The position numbers and the translations under genes were made by a program. From NCBI GenBank assembly GCA_963678705.1, contig OY783218.1, forward strand, positions 8,938,152 through 9,002,151: a stretch of 64,000 nt of DNA. Direction: 5' to 3'. The DNA is from Panorpa germanica (taxonomy: Eukaryota; Arthropoda; Insecta; Mecoptera; Panorpidae). The notes beneath the pieces are model-generated. The model was not told where the DNA came from. It made no database searches and saw only the letters and a list, made by a program, of their open reading frames with translations. Positions 1-12,489 of the stretch are shown here, piece by piece. The first letter of the stretch is position 1, and each line of letters opens with the position of its first letter.

Positions 1-58
1 TGCGTAACTGGTTTTGTTAAAGATTTCGTCAAACTAATTTGTAATGTATTATTTCTAG

Positions 59-2579
59 CGCGTGTATTACCTTTCTCTGGAGTATTACATGGGGCGCTCC
101 CTTACTAACACCATGATTAACCTTGGTATCCAAGGTGCTTGCGATGAAGCACTGTACCAAATGGGATTAGATATTGAAGAGTTGGAGGAACTCGAGGAAG
201 ATGCTGGCCTCGGTAATGGTGGTCTAGGCCGTCTGGCTGCGTGTTTCTTGGACTCAATGGCAACAATTGGTCTTGCATCTTATGGCTACGGTAAAACACA
301 TATAAAAATATTATATTTTTTACTGTAAATATATTCTTATTGTCATTATTTATTGAAGGTATAAGATACGAGTATGGTATCTTTGCTCAGAAGATTGTCA
401 ATGGTGAACAACAAGAAGAACCTGATGATTGGTTACGATTTGGAAATCCATGGGAAAAAGCGCGACCGGAATATATGCTCCCAGTAAACTTTTATGGACG
501 TGTGGAAGACACAAATGAAGGCAAGAAATGGCGTGATACCCAGGTGGTGTTCGCTATGCCTTATGACAGCCCCATTCCGGGATATGGTAACAATGTCGTG
601 AACACGCTACGTCTGTGGTCTGCCAAGAGTCCAGTTGATTTTGACTTGAAGTTCTGTAAGTTGGCGAGATCCAAATAACGATATTAAATTAAAGGGTTCA
701 ATCTATCTGATTTTCTTATTTTTTAGTTAATGATGGTGACTATATTCAGGCAGTTATTGACAGAAATATCGCTGAAAATATTTCCAGAGTTTTATATCCT
801 AACGATAACTTCTTCGAGGGAAAGGAACTTCGATTAAAACAAGAATACTTCATGTGTGCTGCTACTCTTCAGGATATCATACGAAGATACAAATCCTCCA
901 AATTCGGAAGTCGGGAAGCCGTCAGAACTCAATTTAATTCATTCCCTGATAAAGTTGCAATCCAATTAAACGACACTCATCCCTCGCTTGCTATTCCCGA
1001 ACTCATGCGAATTCTGCTCGATATTGAGAAACTCTCTTGGGATGATGCGTGGGACATTACCACTCGAACATGTGCTTACACAAACCATACGGTGCTTCCA
1101 GAAGCTTTAGAAAGATGGCCAACATCTTTACTTGAAAATATTCTTCCACGTCATATGCAAATTATTTATCATATAAATCATTTACATCTTGAAGAAGTTA
1201 AGAAGAAGTATCCTGATGATATGGATAGGGTACGTCGTATGTCACTTATAGAAGAAGATGGGGACAAAAGAGTCAACATGGCTCATTTATCTATTGTTGG
1301 CTCACATGCAGTTAACGGTGTTGCTTGGCTTCATTCAGAGATTATCAAGAGCGACATCTTCAAAGACTTTTATGAAATGAATCCTGATAAATTCCAGAAT
1401 AAAACAAACGGCATTACTCCAAGGCGTTGGTTACTTCTTTGTAATCCTGGATTATCTGATTTAATCTGTGATAAAATTGGTGATGAATGGCCCGTCCATC
1501 TAGATCAATTAGTTGCTTTGAAGAAATGGGCAAAAGACCCAGGATTCCAACGGGCTATTATGAAAGTTAAACAAGAGAACAAACTTAAGTTGGCGCAGCT
1601 TTTGGAGAAAGATTACGGAGTGAAGATAAATCCAGCTTCCATGTTCGATATTCAAGTGAAGCGTATTCACGAGTATAAACGTCAGCTATTAAATTGCTTA
1701 CATATTATCACCCTCTACAACAAAATTAAGCGCGATCCCAATGCAAGTTTCACTCCACGAACAATCATGATTGGTGGAAAAGCTGCTCCTGGTTATCACA
1801 CTGCTAAAAAGATTATTAAACTTATTTGCGCAGTTGCCAACGTTGTAAATAACGATCCGATCGTTGGAGATAAACTGAAAGTTATTTTCTTAGAAAATTA
1901 TCGAGTTTCTTTGGCAGAGAAAATAATGCCAGCTGCAGATTTAAGTGAACAGATTTCAACAGCTGGTACAGAAGCTTCAGGAACAGGAAACATGAAATTC
2001 ATGTTGAATGGAGCTTTAACTATTGGTACCTTGGATGGTGCTAACGTTGAAATGGCAGAAGAAATGGGAAATGAAAATATTTTCATATTTGGAATGGTTG
2101 TTGAAGAAGTTGAAGCTTTGAAGAAGAAAGGTTACAACGCAATGGATTATTATAACGCTAATCCTGAAATTAAACAATGCATTGATCAAATTTCTGGTGG
2201 TTTCTTCAGTCCTGGAAATCAAAATGAATTCTGTGATTTGGCTGACATTCTTCTGAAGTACGACAGATTTCTCTCACTTGCTGATTTTGATGCTTATATT
2301 AAATGCCAAGAAAAAGTTAGCGAGACATATCAAGTAAGATGGTTTATGATTACTGAAAGGAATATGGAAGCTTATAAATAGTTTATTTGTAACACGTTAA
2401 TAACATTTATATTTTTTTACCTCCAGGATCAGACTAAATGGGTAGAGATGGCTATAAACAACATTGCATCCTCAGGTAAATTTAGCAGTGATCGTACTAT
2501 TGCTGAATACGCCAAAGATATTTGGGGAGTGGAACCAAACTATGAGAAACTTCCTGCACCTCATGAACCAAGGGAATAA
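59..2579 (+). CDS. GlyP: Glycogen phosphorylase, C-terminal ~90% (four exons, 5' end outside window)
   Basis: Exons 59-290, 359-655, 727-2333 and 2427-2579 join in frame across short GT..AG introns and end at TAA 2577-2579. The translation matches animal glycogen phosphorylase (GT35), the cytosolic enzyme that releases glucose-1-phosphate from glycogen using pyridoxal phosphate. Visible landmarks are [11 protein letters not shown] at the start, [34 protein letters not shown], the glycan-site region [24 protein letters not shown], and the PLP site [12 protein letters not shown] with the Schiff-base lysine codon at 1995-1997. The last exon encodes the family-typical end [18 protein letters not shown]. 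The first about 80 residues, including the phosphorylated regulatory serine near the N-terminus, lie upstream of the window, so regulation by phosphorylation cannot be judged. No frameshift or lost catalytic residue was seen. The gene converges on the galectin gene. Confidence 0.97.
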
Positions 2580-3262
2580 ACAAATTTAGCAATTCAATGA
2601 AACATACCACTACGAATTGATTAACATAATATATATGTTAGAAAAATTTAAAATCTAAATGTATAGAATATATGGACTAGCCTTTTTATTGTAACTATTT
2701 AATTTTTGTTATGAAGTGGTTAAGAATAATCTAATATTTTAAAAAGGTTTGCAGTCCCATTCTCCTTTGAACATATTAGAATTACTTTGTAGTGCCATAA
2801 GAAATTTTCATTTTTAATTTATTATGTAATCTAAGCTTTTTTATAATCTTTTGTAAAAAGAAAACTCTAAACCAGTTTTTTAAATTTTCAATTGGTATTG
2901 ATAGTTGTAAAAAATCTAATTTGTTTTTAAGATGATTAATTTAATATTTTTCTAAAGTTTTAAACAATCAAATTTATTAACAGATAATTATTTACATGCA
3001 TCAACCATAATTTTTATATTTATCTACGATTTTTAATAAATAAGAAAAGAAGAAAGAGTTTATTATACATAAATAAGCTATATAAATATTATTTTATTAT
3101 ATAATAAATGTTGAATAATAAATACTTATTATATCTAAAGCTTTTTTATTTTTTTCCAATTTATTTAGTAATAACAAATTATTGATAAAACATTGCATTG
3201 CATATTGCTTTGCATTTCAAATCACATTTTGAGCATAATTTAACATACATTTAATCTTATAA
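2580..3262. other. Convergent 3' regions of GlyP and galectin
   Basis: AT-rich, no ORF. Likely poly(A) signals for GlyP are AATAAA at 3035-3040 and 3103-3108. For the minus-strand galectin a signal lies at about 3160-3165. The two transcript ends therefore nearly meet. No repeat was recognised. Confidence 0.6.
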
Positions 3263-6173
3263 TTAAAGCGGAGCAGTTTTCTTCTTAGCACCAGCAAGTA
3301 TAAGTTTTTCTACCTGTATTTCATATAATTCAACATCACCCTGAACATAAACATATTTACCGGCAGTAACTTTAGCTCTATAAGGATAAACAGCTATCAT
3401 TTGATCATTTACCCAAATTGAGAATTGATTATCTTCACATTTAATTAATAGATCAAATTCACTACCGGGAATAAAATGATAGCCAACTGATCTTTGTTCT
3501 GCTGACCAAATTCCATTGAAATATGCATTTCGTACAATAATATGCTTTCCACCAACCTCAGCAAATCTTGGATTTATATGTAACAATATATCTGTTGGTG
3601 GAAATATATACGGAGTGCATTGTATATTTACAAAAAATGAATGAGGTAATATTTTAACACGGCCTTTAATGTGAATTTGTTTTCCGTTTGACAAGCCATA
3701 CGGAAATTTGCCCATATATGGTACTTGCTAGAAACAAGAAACATAATGTAATAATAAATACATATCAGAGGTTTTACTAATACTTTATAAAAGAAGATGA
3801 AATTTTCTTACTATTCCGTAGACATTATTTTCCTTGAATTCATCATATTCCAAATCAGGAATTTTAGGAATTATATTGTCTCTAACTGGTTCTGGGTAGT
3901 AATCAGAAAATCGTTGCTCTACAACTACATCCGTGACATCGCCAGAAACTTCAATAGATTTGCATCGCTTCAACGGTGCCCTGCAATAATATTAATATTT
4001 AAATTTGTTGCAGGTAAAAAAGAAGTGTTTAACAAAGCCTTATTCACCTAAACGCAAATCCACAGAAATGGCTGCCGTTAACTTGTATTAAAAACTCATT
4101 ATTGGATACAAATATAATTATTTGAAATTTGCAGTTTCTCCATAATGTAAATGGAAGCGGTGATGATGTTTCTTCATCACCCCAGGAGCCATTGAAACGG
4201 GAGTTTCGTACTATATAGCTCTGAGCAAGTCTTGGATTAATATGCAGAGCTATATCTTCACCACCATCGCGATTCGTACACAAATTTATTGCGAACCTGC
4301 AAAAAAAAGTGTAATAATATCAGTACAATAGAATATTAAGACAATAAAGTTATAGATCTATTATACAACATTACAATAGCTTATAAACTTTACAATTTTA
4401 TTAATAATTTGAGATTGTTTATAGATATAATTACCCTGAACTATCAGCTGGAATATATCCTTTGACATCTATAACAGAGTTTCTAATGAGAAGAGTATCA
4501 AGCCTCGATCGAAAATAAGGACAGTTTGAAATGTTCTCCTGTTAACAAACAGAAGTAATAATTAGTTCAATTTAAGAGTGTTCAAAAGAGTAGATAAAAA
4601 CACCAAATACAATGTACAATAATAAATAAATCGTAAATAGCCAGTTTTGTAAAGCCTTAGTGCCTGCACCATCATTTCCTATAATAAATTAAATAAATAT
4701 ACACATACATTATACTACAAACTAAACTAGGACTTCTAAATCTAGACATCTAGAATATAAAATAAAACCCACTGAATATATAAGTGATTTGTTCGGCAAT
4801 ATGCGCAACAGACAACGTGTTTTATTTGTGTTTAATATATAATAATTAAGTAAATGTGTTAACTCAAAATAAAGAAAGTTACCTAATAAATTTAATGTAT
4901 ATTCTATTAATAAAGACATGTGAAATTTTTAGGTTATGAAGAAAATGAATATTAAAATTATAAGTTAAATTATTTAAAAATAATTTATCTCATTAGTTTT
5001 ATAGATAGCTTATTGTTTAATTATTATTTATTAATAATTATAAATGTCTTAAAAATCACAAATTTTTGAAAATCACTAAACGTCACTTCACTACAAGTAG
5101 ATAGAGTGCAGTGGATTTCAGAATAAGAGATAAGAATATGTATGCTTACAGATATTAACCGGGAAATTCGACTTGTATAACTATAATTTTGATAAGCTTG
5201 ACTCATAATATTTTAAATAAATATTTAACATGAATACTTTTAACAAAGTTAACAAAAATAATAAACGATTTTTTGATGCTTCATTATTTATTATATCGGA
5301 ATCGTTCTTCATTGTTTCTCTAAAACTATGGATCCAGTTTTGTTATTACTAAATTTGAAATATATATGTTTATAAATATTTTTTAAATTTTATGTGAGAT
5401 GCATTTTAAGAAACTGTAAATTTTTCAAGTATATTAATAGAGCCTAATCAAATTCATATTTTGTTTCAAATGAAGTTCACATGACTCACTTTATATACAT
5501 AATAATTAATTTAAAAATGTACGTGGAAGAAAGCACATGTTTTTAGTTTTCAAGCACTTTTATTTGAAATATTTTTATGATAATGTTATCATAAAATATT
5601 TGCAAATGTTTAATATCTTAGTATGATCCATCATTGAACAATTGTCATAATGAGTCAATGCCGGTGATAAGAAATTGTTTATTCGTCACGCACTTGCTAA
5701 CATGCACTGATGAACATTTGAATCATGTTTATTGATTATTTACTGGTTTGGTAAAATATGCCTTTCACTTTAAATACATTTTCTGTTTCCACAAAATTTG
5801 GTTTAACCCACAAGTTAGCTTCTCAATAATAATACCTATTTTAAACCTTGATATCAACTGTGAAATTTATATCTTCAAAGCCACTTGACAACTGTTGCTA
5901 AATATTATTCTAATCCTATTTTCAAAGTTAATTACATTACTGCGTGGAGTATATTATCTATGACTATAAATTTGGGTACATAAATTAATTTAGTGGTTAC
6001 CTACTTCAAATTGAAATATTACAATTGACATGCATTGAAAGAAATAACAAACCAAGAAAATGAACCCTTTATGGTTAAAGGGACGGAAAGATTAACATAC
6101 CCTGTGTTATATTATTTACCTCTTCTGTATCCCTTGGCTTATAGAACCAACAACAACTTAATAATATTCCCAT
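3263..6173 (-). CDS. Tandem-repeat (two-CRD) galectin, complete, five exons
   Basis: Exons on the minus strand: 6120-6173, 4435-4538, 4048-4296, 3812-3980, 3263-3727; 1041 nt, 346 aa, all phases agree. Galectins bind beta-galactosides and are exported without a signal peptide. The N-terminal CRD shows HINPR, IVRN and NGSWGDEET; the C-terminal CRD shows HINPR, IVRN and NGIWSAEQR, the classic sugar-contact set (H, N, R, V, N, W, E, R). In the N-terminal CRD the last arginine is replaced by threonine, so its sugar binding may be altered. An acidic linker of roughly 50 residues joins the domains. Exon 1 encodes only 18 residues beginning MGILLSCCWFYK. It was chosen because its donor at 6119 is in phase 0 with the next acceptor. 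Its Met-Gly-x-x-x-Ser plus two cysteines resembles an N-myristoylation/palmitoylation signal. Exon 1 is the least certain part. Confidence 0.9.
4539..6119. other. Galectin intron 1
   Basis: About 1.6 kb of AT-rich DNA between the short first exon and the first CRD exon. I see no coding exon or recognisable transposon. The weak minus-strand ORF near 4722-4919 has no family features. Confidence 0.5.
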
Positions 6174-7439
6174 TGTAACTTTTATTACTACACTTTTTTA
6201 AACTAACTAATTACACATTATTCTTATAAGTTTACTTTTACATACTTTATATTTACATTTAAAGTCGAATTTTAAAATAATAGTAGTTGTTATAACCAAA
6301 AAACTTTACAAAGTAATATTTCACAAAACACTGTTATTTATATCTACATATAAAAACACAATCAAATGCTAAATACGTTGTATTTATAAGGTCTGTGGAA
6401 AAATACACTTTACGAAGCACAAATAATATTACACTTTAAAATATAATTATCGCATTTTCATAATATTAACACAATTTCTTTAATACGTCTAGTTTATAAT
6501 GATTGTTATTCAATTTATGGTTAATTCTATATTTAAACATTACGCTGTCATTTTAAGAATTTGTTTGCAGTCAAACAACAGCTGGGAGGTGACACTTGTA
6601 CCTTGAATATAATTTTATTGTTTACTTCATATTTTATTAACAGTATTATTATTGCTACGATATTACGTAAACAACTGATTAGCAAGCAGCTCACATTTAA
6701 ACTGCGAAATGAAATGCAGTAAAATGTAATTTCATAAGGTCTGAATATCTGTACACACCGTTTAAAAATAACAGCAGAGCATGGGTGCGCTTCAAGTTAT
6801 TTCAAAGTTTCTTCAAATGTTGTTTTATTTTGCTAATACAAGTGAGTCATACATAATTAACAAGGTTTCTGTCATTATGTATTCTGTTTTGATACTGGCT
6901 TGCCGTCTGATTCGGTTTAGATGTCCTCAATTTGTCCTCAACCGCGTGTTAAGTAAAGCGCGTTTACATGATAGTTTGAAACGAATTAAACTATTCTTGT
7001 CTGGCGTGGTGATTCTTTCGTAAATATATGCTTTACTACGGTATCTGGAAGTTATAATCTCAGATCAGTCATCAACTTGCAGGGACTATGTTATCAGCAA
7101 TATTCGGTGCAGTCAGTTCCGTCTATTAAGTTTTTTTGTTTGTCTCGACGCGATAAAAGTATGTCTGTGAAGTTATTGTCAAGATAACAATCATTAGGCA
7201 GCTGTGTAGTCTGTTTCTACAACATAATTTAACGATATATGACGACGACAAAAACCTGTGAATCTAGGAAACCGAATTATTACAAAAGAAAAATATGTAA
7301 ATTAATAAAACAGTAAATTTATTTATACAAATAAACCTATTTATATTTTCAAATTATTATGTTAAATAAATTTACAAAACCGGTATAATAATAATATTAA
7401 CACAAATTTTATTTTAGTTTAAAATTAGTTTATGTAACG

Positions 7440-7560
7440 GCGAATTACGGACGGTCTCCTACTATGTAAGCACATCGCTGCCTAATAAGTTTATAACTAT
7501 TTAAACCCGGAATCGAACCCTTGTCCCGGAATCGAACCCAAAGATATAGCAGTACCGTCT
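7440..7560 (-). repeat. SINE-like remnant with two pol III B boxes
   Basis: Read on the minus strand, GGGTTCGATTCCGGG occurs twice, at 7525-7539 and 7506-7520. It matches the tRNA T-arm / pol III B-box consensus (GGTTCGANTCC). No full tRNA cloverleaf can be drawn and no clear A box was found, so this is a tRNA-derived SINE remnant with a duplicated B box rather than a tRNA gene. Ends are approximate. Confidence 0.45.
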
Positions 7561-8291
7561 GGATTATTATAAAACTTTGATGGTGCTTTGACATATTATA
7601 ACCATCTTTTCATTTTACCAAGAACGTTGAGAGCAATAAAATAAGTTGCTTAAACAAACATGTTAACGAGGTGGTATTTATATTTAGTAAGGCGCTCAAA
7701 TTGTCATAGCAAGTCATATACGACAGGGTTATTTCCAAGTATATAGCTAACCCTTAATTGTAAACCCTCTTTAACTAGAACACCTTGCGTCATACAAAAT
7801 CGATGTTTGAACTTTTTTATATCAAAATTCAGAACTGTTTTCTGATAATTCGAATTAAAACAATGCAATAAAAAGAAATACGATAATATAATTTGAACTG
7901 TTAGTAGTTTATTGATTTTACCAAGTGTAAAATGAAATTACCAGCTGTTTCAAATACAGCATTTTCAAGAACATATTATAGTTATGTATTACAGTAAGTA
8001 TAGTTATGTATTGAATACGTATAAATAAGTGCTTCATAATGTTATTTTCGTGTTTCTAAGTTATAGTATAAAATTAAATAAGTTTTATATAGACAGTTGC
8101 GTTTTTAAATTGCGCAATATTAATTAAATCAATTGCTCTTGATATATAAGTTTATTGAAATAACCTTTAGACTACATAGGGTGAATAATAAAAATATTTA
8201 CACATATTTTAATGCAAAACCTAATACATACATATATAACATTATTTAAATACTTAACCTAGAAAAAAACGTCGGTGAATAATTGCAGCAC

Positions 8292-8329
8292 AAACAGTTA
8301 TCTCCAAAAACGTTTAGAGATAACTGTTT
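8292..8329. repeat. Perfect 13-bp hairpin
   Basis: AAACAGTTATCTC (8292-8304) and its exact reverse complement (8317-8329) flank a 12-nt loop. It stands alone in intergenic DNA. Confidence 0.6.
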
Positions 8330-9044
8330 CAATACATAATCGTATTTAGTTGGTTCTTAATTAATAATTAATTAAATGTGTTTCTAATAATTATAGTATC
8401 AATGAGAATTAAATAATGAGATTATATTTTATATTCAATGATAGATAATGAACATTAATTACGATTTGATTGATTTTGATTGATTATAATTAATTCACAG
8501 TGAATATTACTAAAATTATAACTTACTATTTCTGAATTTGTTTCATCCATTTCTCACTTTGTCAATAAAAACCACTGCAGTTTTATTTTTGTATGAGTTT
8601 TTAGCAGGTTGAAAGAAACTGCGACCACTCACAAGTTGCTTGTGTTTCTGAATATACAGATGCATACATATAAATGCAGATAACGTATACATACATGATT
8701 CGGAGTATGTTTGTATTTGTGTTCACATATTGCTTGTAATTTTATCACTACATATTTTACTCAGGTGTTGATAATTAGTATTGTGTTACAATGAATTCCT
8801 TGAAAGGTTTCACATTGTTAATTAATATTGTTAATGTTTACAGATATGTTTATAGATAATTTAACTATTGTAATATTTATATAAATAGTTTATATAATAT
8901 CACTAAAATAGAAATAGTTTAAGATCGCAGAGCTACGTCGTTTTAGCAAAGGTGAAATTTTGAGAATAAATAATGTAATATGTAAGTTATTATTCATATT
9001 CTCACTCTTTCCAAAAGAAAAAAGAAAAATACAAACAAAACAAA

Positions 9045-9325
9045 TAAATTTAAATCCCTGCTTCTCTCTTCCTGCTACTCTCTCTCCTGTCTTCTCTTTC
9101 CTCGCTCCTTCCCTTCACTGCCCTCCTGAAATAACTGTACAATCTTCTTTTCACTGTTTACTCTTTTCTCAGATGAATACGTAATGTGCTCCAGCGTTTC
9201 TATCTCTCTCCAGCACACCCTGCGCATCCTTTCCTCTCTATTTTCCTAGTATCTGCTGCCTTTCACTTCGTTTCCTAATCTAAATCTTGCGGTTCTTCTT
9301 CAGCTCCTTGTCGCTAAGAGAAATC
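9045..9325 (-). mobile_element. Decayed jockey-like LINE fragment
   Basis: On the minus strand this purine-rich stretch aligns by eye with the LINE fragments at 35241 and 59827: a fragment reading TTTAGATTAGGAAACGAAG, a run resembling the RYWES/CRVC region, then GGAGCACATT. Frames are broken by stops. It extends slightly further 5' than the other copies. Confidence 0.6.
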
Positions 9326-9659
9326 GAAGTCTTACACTTTAAATAAAGTCGTAACCTTGTTATCATAAATTTAAGTAACATTGTTTACATAACAGGTAAA
9401 TTTTGTTATTTTAGTTACTGTGTGTAGCGAAATATATATTCATTTATATCAGTAAAAAGTTTTTATATCATTAAATACTGTATATGTTAATGTTACTTAT
9501 ATTTTACATAGCTTCTACATTAATACCGAATATGACATTTGGCGTGAAAATAAATACGTTTTATGAAGAGCATACTTTTATTAATCTTACGTTCAAAATT
9601 TTATACAAATGTTATACTTATTTTACTAAATATCAATAGAAGTAACACTGCTTAGTTCT

Positions 9660-10238
9660 AATGGACTTGTGTCCTTATTTTTTTAGTGGTCGATTTTTCA
9701 ATTGTTGATTGAAATTGATGTTAATAAATGCGTATTGGCGTGTCTATTTTATTAAATAACTAAATGTTGACGGAGATATAGCAATTAAAAGTTTGAATTG
9801 TAGTTTTAGCGCTAGAAATGATCGGCCATATTTGTATGACGTGATATGCATTTTAACGTCAGTTATTTGTTGAGTAGGTCAATGCTGTGGTAATGTTTTG
9901 TAGCTATTGGTAGTCAAATAATCAAGTTAAGTCAAAGAATAATTGGTTTTTATTTTATTTAACCCTGATAAGGCAGACATAGTATTGAAATTTTATTGTT
10001 CCTTGAAATAGTTGTAAATAATATTTGATATTTTGATATATAATTACATATAGCAGAGATTTATAAGCTTCATGTACATGCATTTGGAATATGTACAACG
10101 TTGAAGCCCTTTAATAATTAAAGAGACAAAATTATCTTTTTAATTGTTAATATCTCCTAACATATAAAGAGTTATTTAAAAATAATTGAACATTTGAGGT
10201 TCTAGTAACCCACTTTATCAATAGGACACAAGCCCATT
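9660..10238 (+). mobile_element. MITE family A, full-length copy 1
   Basis: About 580 bp starting AATGGACTTGTGTCC and ending GGACACAAGCCCATT, giving 15-bp terminal inverted repeats with one mismatch. No ORF. The same element recurs at 12951, 50671, 56981 and 63793, with fragments at 11033 and 34428. No target-site duplication is obvious. Confidence 0.8.
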
Positions 10239-10433
10239 ACGAGAGTTCGGCGGCGACTCATACTTAAAACAAGTTGTGGGGTATAAACTGCCGATATAAC
10301 TAAAAAGCACTGATTCACTTATTTTTCTATAATGTATATAGAAACGAATAAGATAAAATTCATTATCGTATTATAGATTTATACCGCTCTTATAACGTCT
10401 TTTAAGTATAAGTCGCCGCCGAACTACTGTGAT
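10237..10433. mobile_element. MITE family B, short copy
   Basis: 26-bp arms at 10244-10269 and 10400-10425 (agttcggcggcgactcatac.. and its complement, one mismatch) enclose about 130 bp of non-coding DNA. Its left end TTACGAGAGTTCGG directly abuts or overlaps the last bases of MITE A copy 1. A longer relative is at 43997-44594. Confidence 0.7.
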
Positions 10434-10518
10434 TTGGACAATATATCTGAAATATTTGAAAATAAAAAGGTAGCATAAATATTACGTAAACACAAAAACT
10501 AACCTAGTCTAATTTTCA

Positions 10519-12489
10519 TCATTCTTCGTTAATATTTATTTCTTCCGTGGCGTCAGTACCTTCGCTAAGTTCCTCAATATCAGGTTCACGTTTCTTAAGT
10601 TCGGTATACGTAGGGTTCGGATGGGTTACGCCTGATACACCAGCCGCACCTTCTACACTTTGTGAGTTGGTTTCGTACAAGGGATTGTCAAACGCTTTGT
10701 CGATGCTATACGTTGATCCCGCCATACTTTGACCTGAGAGGTCAACAGCACCGTCCACAGCTGAGTTATCAAACCGAGCGAACAGGAAAGACCTCGGCAC
10801 AGCGCTTCTCGGCTGCCCGAATGTCCTCGGTAGGTTCCAAGTCAACTTCGGTTTCTTCTCAGGGTGGTATTTGAAGTATACGAAAATGGAGGTGATGCCT
10901 AGAGCTAAGAAAATGAAGAACACTATCCACCCCGCGGGGGAGGAAGCGTAGGGGTCGTAGTAACTCCCACTGATGGAAGCTTGAGGAGAAGTTAATCCAT
11001 AGTTTCCTGTATTAACAAATATATAATTCTTAGCATTAGATTTTTTAATTGTTGATTGAAATAGATGTTTATAAATGTATATTGGCGTGTCTATTTTATT
11101 AAATATCTAAATGTTGACGGAGATATAGCAATTAAAAATTTGAGTTGTAGTTTTACCGCTACAGATGTCGGCCATATCTATGACGTAACATGTCGATCTA
11201 TTAAGAGTTCTGTGTTAAGTATGCTCCTGTATGTAAGGAGATGGGAACTTGGCAGAAGTTGAAACTTACCTTGAAGACCAGCAATCAACTCCTTAACATT
11301 TTCAATGGTTTCTTCGTTGTAGGTAGACTTGTCAACAATCACAATTTGTATTTTGTTCAAATTCTTACTGATTCTCACTTTACTGATATGAAAAGCTATC
11401 GTAGGGTGTTTTCCGGTTATGATGTACGTCAGGTGACTACGTACCGCGTCTATGAAGAATATTCTGTCGAAATCGAAAAGCAGAAAAGCTCCTAAATTAA
11501 ATTTAAATTAGGTTTGTGTCCGCAATATTAATTAGGTTTGTTTCTATGGATGTTATACATACCGCATATATCGCAGGCGTGTCCGTAAGGTCTGACCGCG
11601 TCTTTGCAAGTAGGAAGAGGACATTTTACTTTGCCTTTAATTATTCTTTCAACCGCTTCATTATCGTGACAGATATTTCCAGATACATCCATTTTTTGTA
11701 AAATATTTGTAGATATCTTAACTAAATTTTCACGAATTTGATTTTCATTATTTACAAATTGTTTTTGTCCTATTTCAGAATATAAAAATGATTGCCATTC
11801 TGTATTGGTAAGTCTCTGAAATATTCAATGTAGAGATGTATTTGTTGCCATTAAATCAGGCGTAGCTTCATTTATTAGAACTTACCACTCTGTCAATTAA
11901 CAAATTGTCTACTTGCACAGGAATTTCCGGTAAATTAACACGGAAACTACTAGCAGGAGGAAACTGAACGACATCGTGCTTGCACGGAACTTGTTCCACG
12001 TGTGGAACAGCTGGTCGGTTACTTGAGTCGCTGTAGCTCCAATTATTCGGATCTAACCAATCACCAGCTTCAATTCTTTTAAAGTGGACATCATTAGCAT
12101 CACAAAACAAAGAAAATCTACTTCCGCTGATATATGCGTGACCTTTGCCAGGAAGTAGAAGCTCTCCTTCAACAATTTACAATTTCAAATTCAAAATTTT
12201 GTTCTCTTAATAAACGAAGTTTAAATTAGTAGTACAACTTACCCGTTTTAGGAAGTACAATTTCTCTTACAACTAAATTCTCAGGCAACATGACTACCCC
12301 ATCAAACACACTGGGAAACACCGCCCTTTCAGCCTCACAGGGGACTTTATCCCCCACCCAATTATTTTCACTGTCATAGTTAGTATTATGAACCCAAATT
12401 TTTGATATTTCGTCCACTGGTAGAAGAAACTCAAACGCGGATGAAAATGAAAAAAGAAAGGTTATAAAAAGTGTAGTACCGCAATGCAT
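10519..12489 (-). CDS. AMN: Amnionless homologue, endocytic co-receptor (five exons, complete)
   Basis: Exons 12243-12489, 11886-12166, 11563-11815, 11270-11491, 10519-11006; 1491 nt, 496 aa, phases agree. Amnionless is a type I membrane protein that anchors and traffics cubilin-type receptors for protein uptake (in insects, nephrocytes and other absorptive cells). A signal peptide (MHCGTTLFITFLFSFSSAF) is followed by the family hallmark IWVHNTNYDSENNWVG..VPC. Exon 3 ends in the cysteine-rich CPLPTCKDAVRPYGHACDICG-type VWC motif. One membrane segment (about GWIVFFIFLALGITSIFVYF) precedes a cytoplasmic tail of about 110 residues. The tail contains FDNPLY, an FxNPxY internalisation signal, plus degenerate FDNSAV and PNPTY. 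The start at 12489 was preferred over an in-frame ATG at 12546 because it places the signal peptide at the N-terminus. The gene is intact. A MITE fragment sits in intron 4. Confidence 0.93.
11033..11190 (+). mobile_element. MITE family A fragment in amnionless intron 4
   Basis: Clear similarity to MITE A internal sequence (attggcgtgtctattttatt, gacggagatatagcaattaa). Both ends are missing. It occupies most of the short intron between exons at 11006 and 11270. Confidence 0.75.

Larger units (their letters stand above)
6174..9659. other. Intergenic, galectin upstream to first MITE
   Basis: About 3.5 kb, AT-rich, with no credible gene. It holds a tRNA-B-box-like SINE remnant near 7506-7539, a perfect 13-bp hairpin at 8292-8329 and a decayed LINE fragment around 9045-9325. 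The galectin promoter should lie just above 6173, but no TATA box stands out. Confidence 0.5.

Noticed and set aside
4620..4690. Alternative galectin start (MMVQALRLYK... on the minus strand)
   Set aside because: No donor in the required phase; the exon at 6120-6173 has an in-phase GTAAAT donor.
6781..7023. 80-codon plus-strand ORF
   Set aside because: Isolated in AT-rich intergenic DNA, no motif, no supporting signals.
7506..7539. tRNA gene
   Set aside because: Only T-arm-like blocks are present, twice; no acceptor, D or anticodon arms can be paired.
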